This document shows positions 22,155-34,200 of a stretch of DNA of 64,000 nt, one piece after another; the stretch's first letter is position 1, and each line of letters starts with the position of its first letter. Location of the stretch: NCBI GenBank assembly GCA_021292105.1, contig CM037874.1, forward strand, positions 14,490,615 to 14,554,614, in the 5' to 3' direction. This DNA is from Anadara kagoshimensis (lineage: Eukaryota; Mollusca; Bivalvia; Arcoida; Arcidae). Made by a program: the position numbers and the translations under genes. Under the pieces are notes generated by a model, which was not told the origin of the DNA, made no database searches, and saw nothing but the letters and a program-made list of their open reading frames with translations.

Positions 22155-23722
22155 TTTATACAGGTCACTTATCAGATCTAAACTGGATTACGGGTCTATT
22201 GTTTATGGATCTGCCCGTAAATCATATTTAAAAGACCTTGATACAATTCATCACCAAGGTCTACGAATATGTTTGGGAACTTTTAAAACGTCTCCAATTG
22301 ATAGTTTATACGTGGAAGCTAATGAACTTCCACTACATTTAAGGCGTACTAAATTATGTCTGCAATATGCCACAAAATTATTTGCAAATCCATCAAATCC
22401 GGCATTTCACTGTGTTTTTAATCCTCCTTATCAAGAGCTATACAATAAAAAGGTTAATGCTATGGCACCTTTAGGAATACGTTTAAAACCACATTTGGAG
22501 TAATGTAATTTAAAACTAGATCTTATTAAAAAAATTAATTAACAGCTGATCCACCTTGGCTTCTTGATAAACCAGAAGTCAATTTGGATTTAACAAACTA
22601 TAAAAAGTCAGAAACAAGCCAAGACGTTTATCAACAGGAATTTGCTTTTATTAAAGATAGATATAGTCGTTTAATTCCTCCAATTATTAGAGAGGAACTA
22701 CGACAGTGGCATCCAATTTATACTGATGGATCCAAAACTGCTGGTCGGGTATCAGCGGCCGCAGTTATTGGAGACGAAACAATAAGTATTCGCCTTCCAA
22801 ATGAAAGCTCTATATTCACAGCTGAGGCTAAAGCAATATTGCTTGCTTTACAGTTTATTTCAAAATCGCCTCATAACAATTTTATTGTATGCTCTGACTC
22901 GTTATCTGGCCTTCGGGCAATAAAGAGCAGAAAGTTTGATCACTCTCTCATCAGTGAAATTCTGGAATTGCATACTGCAGTTTCAGATTTTAATAAAATA
23001 ATACATTATTGTTGGTTACCTAGCCATGTTGGTATTAAAGGCAACACAAAAGCCGATTCAGCTGCTAAGCAGCATTGTCTAAAAATATAACTTCTAGCTT
23101 AATTCCGCATACTGATTTAAAACCATTGATATACAATTATATCAATGATCAATGGTCAAGTCATTGGAATAGCCGAGAACATAATAAATTATTTTCAATT
23201 CAGCCTTGTCTGGGATTTACACCTTTGTCCCAGTACAATAGGCATGAAAGTATTGTTCTTCGGCGCTGTAGAATCGGCCATAGTTATTTTACACAAGGGA
23301 GAACAACCTCCCCAATGTATCCCTTGTCAAGGTCAACAATCTATCCAACACATTTTGCTGGATTGTGTTGACTTTGCACATACAAGGGATACTTTTTATT
23401 CAGCATTATCAATGCAAGATCTTTTTAGTAATGTCAGTGGACATCAAATTTTAAACTTCCTTCGGGAAATTAACTTGTATCATAAAATATAATTGTTTTA
23501 TCATATATAATCCAGTGTTTTATTTATAAATTGTCTGTGATATAACTGGTTTTTATCAGTTTAGCAATAGTTTTATTAAAAATTTATTTGTTGTTATTTT
23601 TAATTTTACATTTTAATACTTTGTGTTATAGATATTATTGTATCTTTTACTTTTTTCTAGCCGCGAATAGCTGCAATAATGCTGATGCGGCTTTAAACAA
23701 TAACTCACTCACTCACTCACTC
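22155..23722 (+). mobile_element. 5'-truncated LINE with RNase H domain
   Basis: Begins inside the thumb region after RT (RSLIRSKLDYGSIVYGSA, HHQGLRICLGTFKTSPIDSL). RNase H follows at 22584-23090 with catalytic residues visible (YTDGSK, FTAEAKAI, CSDSLSG, HVGIKGNTKADSAAK). A C-terminal Cys/His motif at about 23315-23375 (CIPCQGQ..IQHILLDC) lies in another frame. The 3' end has a small stem (agccgc 23659 / gcggct 23687) and an (ACTC)n tail at 23697-23722. I-like or Jockey-like clade by domain content. Stops and frameshifts make it a dead copy, inserted about 215 bases past the LC8 stop. Confidence 0.85.
22584..23090 (+). pseudogene. RNase H domain of the LINE
   Basis: A 168-codon open stretch with all four RNase H carboxylates in order. 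It is cut off from the reverse transcriptase by a stop at about 22501, so it is a fragment despite its intact active site. Confidence 0.75.
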
Positions 23723-24067
23723 TTTGTGTCATTTATAAAGGCCTACACCATTGACCTGTCTGCTTTACCTTTAATTGAAATATTTTCTGTTGACGAGTAC
23801 ATTTATGTATATAGGGAACACAAGTACATAACTGGAAACACTATTACTATTTTAAGAGTAAACGCTTGTATGTATAAAATGCGAATCCTAACACTACCCA
23901 TATATTGATTGGATCCTCCTATTCATAGAAAAAAGGTCAAGCGGACAGGCCAATGCTGTTTGACTATACATGCGTTAATTAAATCAAATATCATATCATT
24001 TAGTTATGTCCCTGGGCGGAGAAGCTTGAAATTATCTTACGATTTTGAAAACTTAATGCCTGTGTAT

Positions 24068-24100
24068 TATATATATATATATATATAATATATATATAGT
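24068..24100. repeat. (TA)n microsatellite
   Basis: Alternating TA, one interruption. Confidence 0.9.
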
Positions 24101-24234
24101 TAAGAGTTAAGTATCGTACGTAGTTTTGAGTTATTCAGTCCAGTTTCACATTGAGTCATAAAATAATTGTTTTCTTAATTTAAATATGACAAATTTGAGT
24201 TCTGAACAATTTTGTTAGTTTTCAATAAAAAAAC

Positions 24235-24420
24235 CCAACAAATATACCACCATCTCCACCTAAACTCCTACCAGGAAAATGAGGCCGGGTGTTTATAAGG
24301 CACCACCTGGTTAGCTGAAGACACCCACCACTTGTGTAATCAAAACTCAGAATGGAACTATATTCGGAATACTTTTTGGATACAGGGACATCATGCTTGT
24401 TAATAATATCAATCTATTTA
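24235..24420 (-). mobile_element. Retroelement tail relic
   Basis: accaggaaaatgaggccggg and gacacccaccacttgtgtaa match the tails at 2340-2460 and 37980-38050. The C-terminal protein relic beyond is degraded. Confidence 0.6.
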
Positions 24421-24449
24421 TGAAACTAATGCGCGTGCTGTTTTGAATT

Positions 24450-24609
24450 AAGAAATGACATTCTGATCATGGTATTTCAAGGGGTAATGAAAGATAGTGT
24501 GGCGCGTGCCAAATTCGATGAAGGGCGAAGCCCTTCATTTTGAATTTGGCACGCGCCACACTATCTTTCATTACCCCTTAAAATACCATGAGCAGAAATG
24601 TCATTTCTT
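24450..24609. repeat. Near-perfect hairpin (fold-back element)
   Basis: Arms 24450-24526 and 24530-24609 around a GAA loop; arms read aagaaatgacattctgatca and ggcgcgtgccaaattcgatg with few mismatches. The apex gggcgaagccc is the reverse complement of the apex at 15425-15435. Confidence 0.9.
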
Positions 24610-24929
24610 ATATTTACAATAAATATTTTGTACCTTGGCGAGATCGGCGTATCTCACTTGACCACGCGACCCCCGTGTAGGACATGACGTAATATTGCGG
24701 GAAAATTGATACACATCAAGGGTCATGACCCCCATTTTCATCGAAGACAGGTACAGTCATATTGTAAATATAACCATTTAAGTTTGGTGTAGAACATTCT
24801 TATTTTGCTTTAACTTTTTATTTACGGTACCGAAAATATCGTTATCAGATTTGATTTAAAGGACATCCTACTTAAGGGATAATTATAAAACTGGATTGAT
24901 TGAAACAGATTTTTCGTCCCAGACAAGAA

Positions 24930-25335
24930 TTTTCACTTATATCAAGACGGCGCCATCTATAGATGAAGTGGCAGATTTTTTTAAATAACTCATGAACCAC
25001 CGGAACTGGATTTGCAAATTGAGAACAAAGATAACGGAACAGATAAAGTCTAATGGAGAGTTTGCCATCGGTCATGTAGACCAACAAGGGCCAAGGTGTA
25101 GAGACGCATTGTTTGATTGTTTAAATGTAGTGAAACGTCCTAATCAAGAACATTTCATATATGTCAAGACGTTACCAGCTATACAGTCGCAGAAATATTT
25201 AACAATGCAGTGTACTCGGAGAAATGTGCAGGGAGGGTTCTTTTACTTAGTTTCAAGTCTTGGTCAGACCCGGTGAAGGTTCGAACCCACGATCTCCCAC
25301 ATACGAATCAAGCACTCTTACAACTGAGCTACCAC
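24930..25335 (-). mobile_element. tRNA-derived SINE copies, minus orientation
   Basis: Two pieces: a tail fragment at 24930-24985, then a fuller copy at 25125-25335. The reversed B box is in ggttcgaacccacgatctcc and the reversed A box in actcttacaactgagctacc. Confidence 0.65.
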
Positions 25336-25739
25336 AGTGGTTACAAAGCGTAAAGAGACATGACACATCGGAATGGTCAACACCAAACAAACGATATATG
25401 TAGCAATTGTCTACCACATTTCTTTCGCTGCCATCTTGTTTGTTTTCAATTTGTAACTTGGACAATAACACAGTCGATAAAACAAAATCTGTTTTTATGT
25501 TTCATGTGTACATGTATTTTAAATTGTCAAAGTTATTCAAACCAACTCAGAGTTGTTGACATGTAAGCTGGATGCTGATGGTTCGAACTCACTTATCAAC
25601 TTTATGGTTCCCATACATCTCTGGTATAGTAATGAGTATCATTACGTATACCCTTCTGGTTACCAACGTAGCGAAGTTTGGAAAGCTAGATAGATTTTTT
25701 GAATGGTTAGTTGAATGGGGGTTAAACATTAAAAAAATA

Positions 25740-26045
25740 TTTCACTTATATCGAGACGTTACCTGAGGTTGCTGAAGTGGCAGGAATTTTAACCTTTGCA
25801 GTGCGCTTAAGGCAATGTGCAGGGGGGTCTTCAACGTGCCACGCCTGTCGTTAAACGAGACATCGGGTTTTCAATTTCTCCTCAGAAAAAAACCCATTTC
25901 TAACTGCCTAGTGCTTGGCGAAGGAACAGTCATTTTAAGTATTGGTCAGACCCGACTGGGGTTCGATCTCCCACATACTAGGCGAGCACTCAATCAACTT
26001 ACCTTCCAAACAGTTGAGGTCCCTCCTGTAGATCGAGCTATATAA
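25740..26045 (-). mobile_element. tRNA-derived SINE, minus orientation
   Basis: Reversed tail atttcacttatatcgagacg at 25741, body gcaatgtgcaggggggtctt, reversed B box gactggggttcgatctccca, reversed A box to 26010. Confidence 0.7.
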
Positions 26046-26191
26046 CCACGTACCTGGAAACAGACTTGTTATTTAGTGTGGTCTGAGTCATGCGTTTTAA
26101 AATCGGAGTTACTTATAAAATATTTGTTTTTTATTTTGGTTTGGTTTTTGGGGGTGGGGTTGGCCTTGCTTGATCATTTTATTTGGTTTTA

Positions 26192-26530
26192 CCACTACGA
26201 CAGCTAAGTTGATAGAGTGCATGTCGAAGATGAACTCAGTATGTGGGAGTTCGGAGTTCGAATCCTAGCTGGGCCTGGCCAAGACTGAAAAAGGTAGTGG
26301 CTGGTTTTTTTCGCCAATTGCTCGGAATTTAGAAATGGGGTCAATCACGGGTCCTTAAAACCGAACCCTCGTGTCATGGTGGCACGATATAAAAGATCCC
26401 CCTCTCTGCATTGTTAAAGGCCAGGATTCCTAAATCACTTCACACGTAGCTGTTGACGTCTCGATATAAGTGAAATATTCTTCTTGACTGTCCCAGGATG
26501 TTAAGTCTTGTTCAATGAATCACCAATCAG
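26192..26530 (+). mobile_element. tRNA-derived SINE, full length
   Basis: A box cagctaagttgatagagtgc, B box ggagttcgaatcctagctgg, body gtggcacgatataaaagatc, tail gacgtctcgatataagtgaa then ttcttgactg. Confidence 0.8.
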
Positions 26531-27110
26531 TCAACCAATCACAATCAATCTGAATCAATCCTCTTCGAAACATGTGCATAGAAGCTTTCAATGTGACCGA
26601 TTAATCTATATCAACATCTAAGTGTTGCATAGATGGGCTATCACAATAAAACTTGAAAATTAAATCTGAAAGTTAATTCACAGGCATGTGTTTGGCTGAT
26701 ACATGTATTAAAAAAAAACACTCTATACCTAAACACCTATATCTAAAGGTGTTAACAGTTGTGTTATGTTTAGGTATAGAAGTTGTTTAATAACAGAAAC
26801 AAGTACCTGTTGTATATGTACCATCAGTCTCTGACAATGGTGTATGACGTCATAATATTAACCCGGGGGGCATCATTTGACCTATATAAAATGAATGGTA
26901 CATATAGGTGTATACCAGTATATTACGCGACTTGTTTCTAAATATAGAACATGTAATAGAAATATTTGCGTTACTATGCACATTCATCGATGATATCACA
27001 TGATTAAAGTATGGATATTTAAAGGTCATGTGACTCGACTTTAATACGACTACTGACCAAATAATCGATAATAAACCCATGTACTTTGACTCTACTATAC
27101 ATATACAGAG

Positions 27111-27118
27111 TATATATA
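27111..27118 (+). promoter_or_regulatory. Candidate TATA box of the FABP gene
   Basis: tatatata 62-69 bases before the ATG, well placed for a start site near 27140. Position and sequence only. Confidence 0.3.
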
Positions 27119-27179
27119 CACATCGAGTGTATTGCCGTAAGACACATTATAACTGTTCGTAGTGCATGTAACATTCAAA

Positions 27180-27267
27180 ATGGCTCTAGCAGAAATCGAA
27201 AACAAGATCGCTGGTGTGTGGGTTTTAGACAGAAATGAAAACCTTGACGAATACATGAAAGAAATAG
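27180..27267 (+). CDS. FABP: FABP exon 1 (coding part)
   Basis: ATG at 27180 is the first in a good context after a TATA-like box; donor GTAAGC; phase 1. Confidence 0.92.
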
Positions 27268-27489
27268 GTAAGCTGAGACCTAAATAATCAATTTATATTT
27301 ATAGATGTGTATGCTTAACTATGACTTATATTGTCTGTGAATACTAGATCTTGTACATTGGAACACGTGTATTTGCATACATCTCATTCTCTCTCCATTG
27401 TATATTTGGGACGGTTAGGTCATCAAAACATGTACCTTACAACCGATCTCTCTCACACACAGAATTGGAAAGAGATGTGTATGTGTGTA

Positions 27490-27532
<43 letters not shown>

Positions 27533-27634
27533 AAGGTACATGTTTTGATGACCCAATCGCCTCATAGATACATTGGAGAGAGAGAGGGGTTGCAAGGTAC
27601 ATGTTTTGATGACCTAATCGCCTTATAGATACAT

Positions 27635-27676
<42 letters not shown>

Positions 27677-28073
27677 AAGGTACATGTTTTGATGGCCTAA
27701 TCGCCTCATAGACTACATTGGAGAGAGAAAGAGAGAGGGAGAGAGAGATTGCAAGGTAAATTTATGTTTTGATGACCTAATCGCCTCATAGATACATTGG
27801 AGAGAGAGAGAGAGAGAGAGAGATATTTATTCCTGTGATAAATCTTGTCGCTTATGAATATTATCTTTTTCTATTGTAAAAGGAGTTAATTTTGTGTTAC
27901 GTAAGATGGCAAGACTAGCCAGTTCTACGATGACCATCTCAGTAGAGGACGGACAGGCCCGTATCAATACCAAAGGACCAAAAGACTCGGACCATAAATT
28001 CCACTTGGACCAAGAAGTAGAGTCATCAGACCCTCAGGATAACCCAATGAAAGTAAATGATCTTATATGTTTT

Positions 28074-28112
<39 letters not shown>

Positions 28113-28180
28113 ATTTTCTTGGACTAAGTTTTTGACTTTTTGTGTAAATTGAAAAAAATACTTCGATAATTAAATACCAC

Positions 28181-28221
<41 letters not shown>

Positions 28222-31200
28222 CGGGTTGTTTTAATACATATGAAAGATAAGTTCGATATCTATCAAACAATTTGCTTTATTTCCTTCAAAATAACGGAAT
28301 TATTCTATATTGCCACACAGATTATAAACTAACGCGTTAGCGTTCTCTAAGGATTAGAATTCTGTTTGATATCGTTATCATTAAAAGAGCATCGAGAAAT
28401 CAATAACTCTTACATTAATTAAATACCAAACAAATAAATTATCTATATAAAGTGTTTGGTACAGAGTAAGTTCAATGCAAATATGTGCCATTTCTATTTA
28501 AATTTGAATTTACATTTTGTAAAGACGATTTTTTAAAAATCTAAATCGCAGTATGTTGTCTAAAAGTTGTTCCCACGACATAATAAATAAATAAATAAAT
28601 AAATAAATAAATGACGCTTTACTCATATATTATAAGTATTTTATTTGTTTTAGTCTAGCTGAATCTTTCTGCCACTTTATCTATAACTGGTGACGATACG
28701 ATATAAGTGAAATAATTTTGACTCGAACGTAAAAGCTCATATAATCAATCATTGTATAGCTAGCTGAATCTGGATTTCGACCAAATACTTATTTTTTTTT
28801 AAAGCTAGTATGAAGATTTATCTAACCTTAAGCATGCAGGCGCGGCTGATTCAGTTTTTTTTTTTTTTTTTTTTTTTTTTCTTTTTTTTTTGCGATACAC
28901 AATATAATCTTATTTGTATAGTCGGTGAGATTAGATTAGATATATAGACATATAGACTTTACATGATGTGAAGTACAATCCAGGTTGTGATAAGTGGATT
29001 AAAAGTGTTGTTCTGTAGGCCACTGGTGTAATAATTCATCATAATTGTGGGAATATATCTATAATTTATCGGAACTTCTTTTACCATTTTCTGAATTTTC
29101 TGAATGTATTTGATGATAAAAATTAAAATGTTTACCCAATAACTTATCAGTACATTGCGGGAAGGTCTGAGATCGAATCTCTTTTCAGAAATGCGATGTC
29201 TAACGGATTTAGATTACAGGGGGCCCAGTAGTTCATGACCCCTAAAACTTAGTCTGGACCCCAAAATTGTACACGTTTAACTATTTATTACTATTACTAC
29301 TTCTTTTCTTGGGAAGCTGGGTTCATAACTCAAAACAAGTTAATTTCATCCCTACTTTGTGTTGAACATGCATCGGATAAAACACTATATACCTGTATAA
29401 ATATATAAAGTAAGGATGCGAAGTTAGACTGGCGTCACGACGCTATAAATATTTTGAAATATTAAAAAAAATATGATATGACATATACACTAGCCATAAC
29501 AAGTATAAATAAAAAAACATTCAATATCGTTTGTTAAAATAAGATTCTGTTCATTGTTCAAAGTCGAAATATTTGCCCGTGATTTTCATAATGTTTGGTC
29601 AGTATCCATTTTCAAGTGTTGGTCACCACTACATTAGATCAGTTGGTAGCCTGAGTGCTTGCTCCGTGTGTAGGAGGTCATAGGTTCGTACCCCGGCCGG
29701 GTCTGACCAAGACTTGAAAATAGATAATAACTGTTCTCTTGCCAACCACCCGGCATTTAGAAATGAATGTTACGGGTTCTTTGAAAGAGACCATAAAAAT
29801 CAATTGCCCTGTGTCGCCTCAGGCGTGACACTATATAAAGAACCCTCCCTGAAGATTGTACTGACCACACTGCAAAAGTCAAAATGTCTGTCACTTCACC
29901 TACAGCTATTGACGTTGATGAGTAAAATATTTTTGACTGGGATGTAAAACCCGTTCAATCAATCAATCAATCAATCAATCAAGTCTTGTTCAGGTCTGGA
30001 CGGGGCTCAAACCCGACTTCTGATATACGGAGTGAGCACTTTTGGGGTTCAAACCCGACTTCTTACATACGGAGCGAGCACCCTATGAACTGAGAATCTG
30101 TAGGTGACATATTAACTGATAAATAGATGTAGATAATATGCTAATGAGTACCTGAGTGATAAAGTAAAATACTAAGATGCATAAACAAATTCCAATTTTT
30201 CAACTCACCAGGTACTATATAGTTAACTTACTGTTCCACTTGTTGAACCCCATCCAGTTTTAAAAAATCGTCAATGATATCGTATACTAGCATATACATG
30301 TACAATTTTTTTAAATGATTTAATGATAATGTTAATATAAATACAATACAAACTTGTCGAAAGTTTAACACAATGCTGACTATAGCTGGCGACGTTTCGA
30401 TATGAATGAAATATTCTTGACTGGGACGTAAAACAACACCAATTAGAGAAGAATCGGCAGCTCAACTCGACCCCTCGTTAGCTATAGCTGCATATCTTGA
30501 CAGCTGCTATCTACTAGGATCTCTTGGCTAGCTATCAATATCTCGACCACTCGCTAGCTATAGCTGCTATCTACTAGTATCTCTTGGCTAGCTATCAATA
30601 TCTCGACCACTCGCTAGCGTACAGCTGCTATCTACTAGTATCTCTTGGCTAGCTATCAATATCTCGACCACTCGCTAGCTATAGCTGCTATCTACTAGGA
30701 TCTCTTGGCTAGCTATCAATATCTCGACCACTCGCTAGCGTACAGCTGCTATCTACTAGTATCTCTTGGCTAGCTATCAATATCTCGACCACTCGCTAGC
30801 GTACAGCTGCTATCTACTAGTATCTCTCGGCAAGCTATCAATATCTCGACCACTCGCTAGCGTACAGCTGCTATCTACTAGTATCTCTTGGCTAGCTATC
30901 AATATCTCGACCACTCGCTAGCGTACAGCTGCTATCTACTAGGATCTCTTGGCTAGCTATCAATATCTCGACCACTCGCTAGCTATAGCTGCTATCTACT
31001 AGGATCTCTTGGCTAGCTATCAATATCTCGACCACTCGCTAGCGTACAGCTGCTATCTACTAGTATCTCTTGGCTAGCTATCAATATCTCGACCACTCGC
31101 TAGCTATAGCTGCTATCTACTAGTATCTCTCGGCAAGCTATCAATATCTCGACCACTCGCTAGCTGTAGCTGCATATCTTGACAGCTGCTATCTACTAGT

Positions 31201-34200
31201 ATCTCTTGGCTAGCTATCAATATCTCGACCACTCGCTAGTTATAGCTGCATATCTTGACAGCTGCTATCTACTAGTATCTCTTGGCTAGCTATCAATATC
31301 TCGACCACTCGCTAGCTGTAGCTGCATATCTTGACAGCTGCTATCTACTAGTATCTCTTGGCTAGCTATCAATATCTCGACCACTCGCTAGCTGTAGCTG
31401 CATATCTTGACAGCTGCTATCTACTAGTATCTCTTGGCTAGCTATCAATATCTCGACCACTCGCTAGCGTACAGCTGCTATCTACTAGTATCTCTTGGCT
31501 AGCTATCAATATCTCGACCACTCGCTAGCGTACAGCTGCTATCTACTAGGATCTCTTGGCTAGCTATCAATATCTCGACCACTCGCTAGCGTACAGCTGC
31601 TATCTACTAGTATCTCTTGGCTAGCTATCAATATCTCGACCACTCGCTAGCGTACAGCTGCTATCTACTAGTATCTCTTGGCTAGCTATCAATATCTCGA
31701 CCACTCGCTAGCTATAGCTGCATATCTTGACAGCTGCTATCTACTAGTATCTCTTGGCTAGCTATCAATATCTCGACCACTCGCTAGCTATAGCTGCTAT
31801 CTACTAGTATCTCTTGGCTAGCTATCAATATCTCGACCACTCGCTAGCGTACAGCTGCTATCTACTAGTATCTCTTGGCTAGCTATCAATATCTCGACCA
31901 CTCGCTAGCGTACAGCTGCTATCTACTAGTATCTCTCGGCAAGCTATCAATATCTCGACCACTCGCTAGCGTACAGCTGCTATCTACTAGTATCTCTTGG
32001 CTAGCTATCAATATCTCGACCACTCGCTAGCGTACAGCTGCTATCTACTAGGATCTCTTGGCTAGCTATCAATATCTCGACCACTCGCTAGCGTACAGCT
32101 GCTATCTACTAGTATCTCTTGGCTAGCTATCAATATCTCGACCACTCGCTAGCGTACAGCTGCTATCTACTAGTATCTCTTGGCTAGCTATCAATATCTC
32201 GACCACTCGCTAGCGTACAGCTGCTATCTACTAGGATCTCTTGGCTAGCTATCAATATCTCGACCACTCGCTAGCGTACAGCTGCTATCTACTAGTATCT
32301 CTTGGCAAGCTATCAATATCTCGACCACTCGCTAGCTATAGCTGCTATCTACTAGTATCTCTTGGCTAGCTATCAATATCTCGACCACTCGCTAGCGTAC
32401 AGCTGCTATCTACTAGTATCTCTTGGCTAGCTATCAATATCTCGACCACTCGCTAGCTATAGCTGCATATCTTGACAACTGCTATCTACTAGTATCTCTC
32501 GGCAAGCTATCAATATCTCGACCACTCGCTAGCTATAGCTGCTATCTACTAGTATCTCTTGGCTAGCTATCAATATCTCGACTACTCGCTAGCGTACAGC
32601 TGCTATCTACTAGTATCTCTTGGCTAGCTATCAATATCTCGACCACTCGCTAGCGTACAGCTGCTATCTACTAGTATCTCTTGGCTAGCTATCAATATCT
32701 CGACCACTCGCTAGCGTACAGCTGCTATCTACTATTATCTCTTGGCTAGCTATCAATATCTCGACCACTCGCTAGCGTACAGCTGCTATCTACTAGTATC
32801 TCTTGGCTAGCTATCAATATCTCGACCACTCGCTAGCGTACAGCTGCTATCTACTAGTATCTCTTGGCTAGCTATCAATATCTCGACCACTCGCTAGCGT
32901 ACAGCTGCTATCTACTAGTATCTCTCGGCAAGCTATCAATATCTCGACCACTCGCTAGCTATAGCTGCTATCTACTAGTATCTCTCGGCAAGCTATCAAT
33001 ATCTCGACCACTCGCTAGCGTACAGCTGCTATCTACTAGTATCTCTCGGCAAGCTATCAATATCTCGACCACTCGCTAGCGTACAGCTGCTATCTACTAG
33101 GATCTCTTGGCTAGCTATCAATATCTCGACCACTCGCTAGCTATAGCTGCTATCTACTAGGATCTCTTGGCTAGCTATCAATATCTCGACCACTCGCTAG
33201 CGTATAGCTGCTATCTACTAGTATCTCTTGGCTAGCTATCAATATCTCGACCACTCGCTAGCGTACAGCTGCTATCTACTAGTATCTCTTGGCTAGCTAT
33301 CAATATCTCGACCACTCGCTAGCGTACAGCTGCTATCTACTAGTATCTCTTGGCTAGCTATCAATATCTCGACCACTCGCTAGCTATAGCTGCTATCTAC
33401 TAGGATCTCTTGGCTAGCTATCAATCTCGACCACTCGCTAGCGTACAGCTGCTATCTACTAGTATCTCTCGGCAAGCTATCAATATCTCGACCACTCGCT
33501 AGCTATAGCTGCATATCTTGACAGCTGCTATCTACTAGTATCTCTTGGCTAGCTATCAATATCTCGACCACTCGCTAGCGTACAGCTGCTATCTACTAGT
33601 ATCTCTTGGCTAGCTATCAATATCTCGACCACTCGCTAGCGTACAGCTGCTATCTACTAGTATCTCTTGGCTAGCTATCAATATCTCGACCACTCGCTAG
33701 CGTACAGCTGCTATCTACTAGTATCTCTTGGCTAGCTATCAATATCTCGACCACTCGCTAGCTATAGCTGCTATCTACTAGGATCTCTTGGCTAGCTATC
33801 AATATCTCGACCACTCGCTAGCGTACAGCTGCTATCTACTAGTATCTCTCGGCAAGCTATCAATATCTCGACCACTCGCTAGCTATAGCTGCATATCTTG
33901 ACAGCTGCTATCTACTAGTATCTCTTGGCTAGCTATCAATATCTCGACCACTCGCTAGCGTACAGCTGCTATCTACTAGTATCTCTTGGCTAGCTATCAA
34001 TATCTCGACCACTCGCTAGCGTACAGCTGCTATCTACTAGTATCTCTTGGCTAGCTATCAATATCTCGACCACTCGCTAGCGTACAGCTGCTATCTACTA
34101 GTATCTCTTGGCTAGCTATCAATATCTCGACCACTCGCTAGCTATAGCTGCTATCTACTAGTATCTCTCGGCAAGCTATCAATATCTCGACCACTCGCTA

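Noticed and set aside
22046-22231. Possible small gene after LC8
   Set aside because: It straddles the 5' truncation point of the LINE and has no domain of its own.
25270-25335. A tRNA gene on the minus strand
   Set aside because: Box-like words belong to a SINE head; the body and tail of the SINE are attached.
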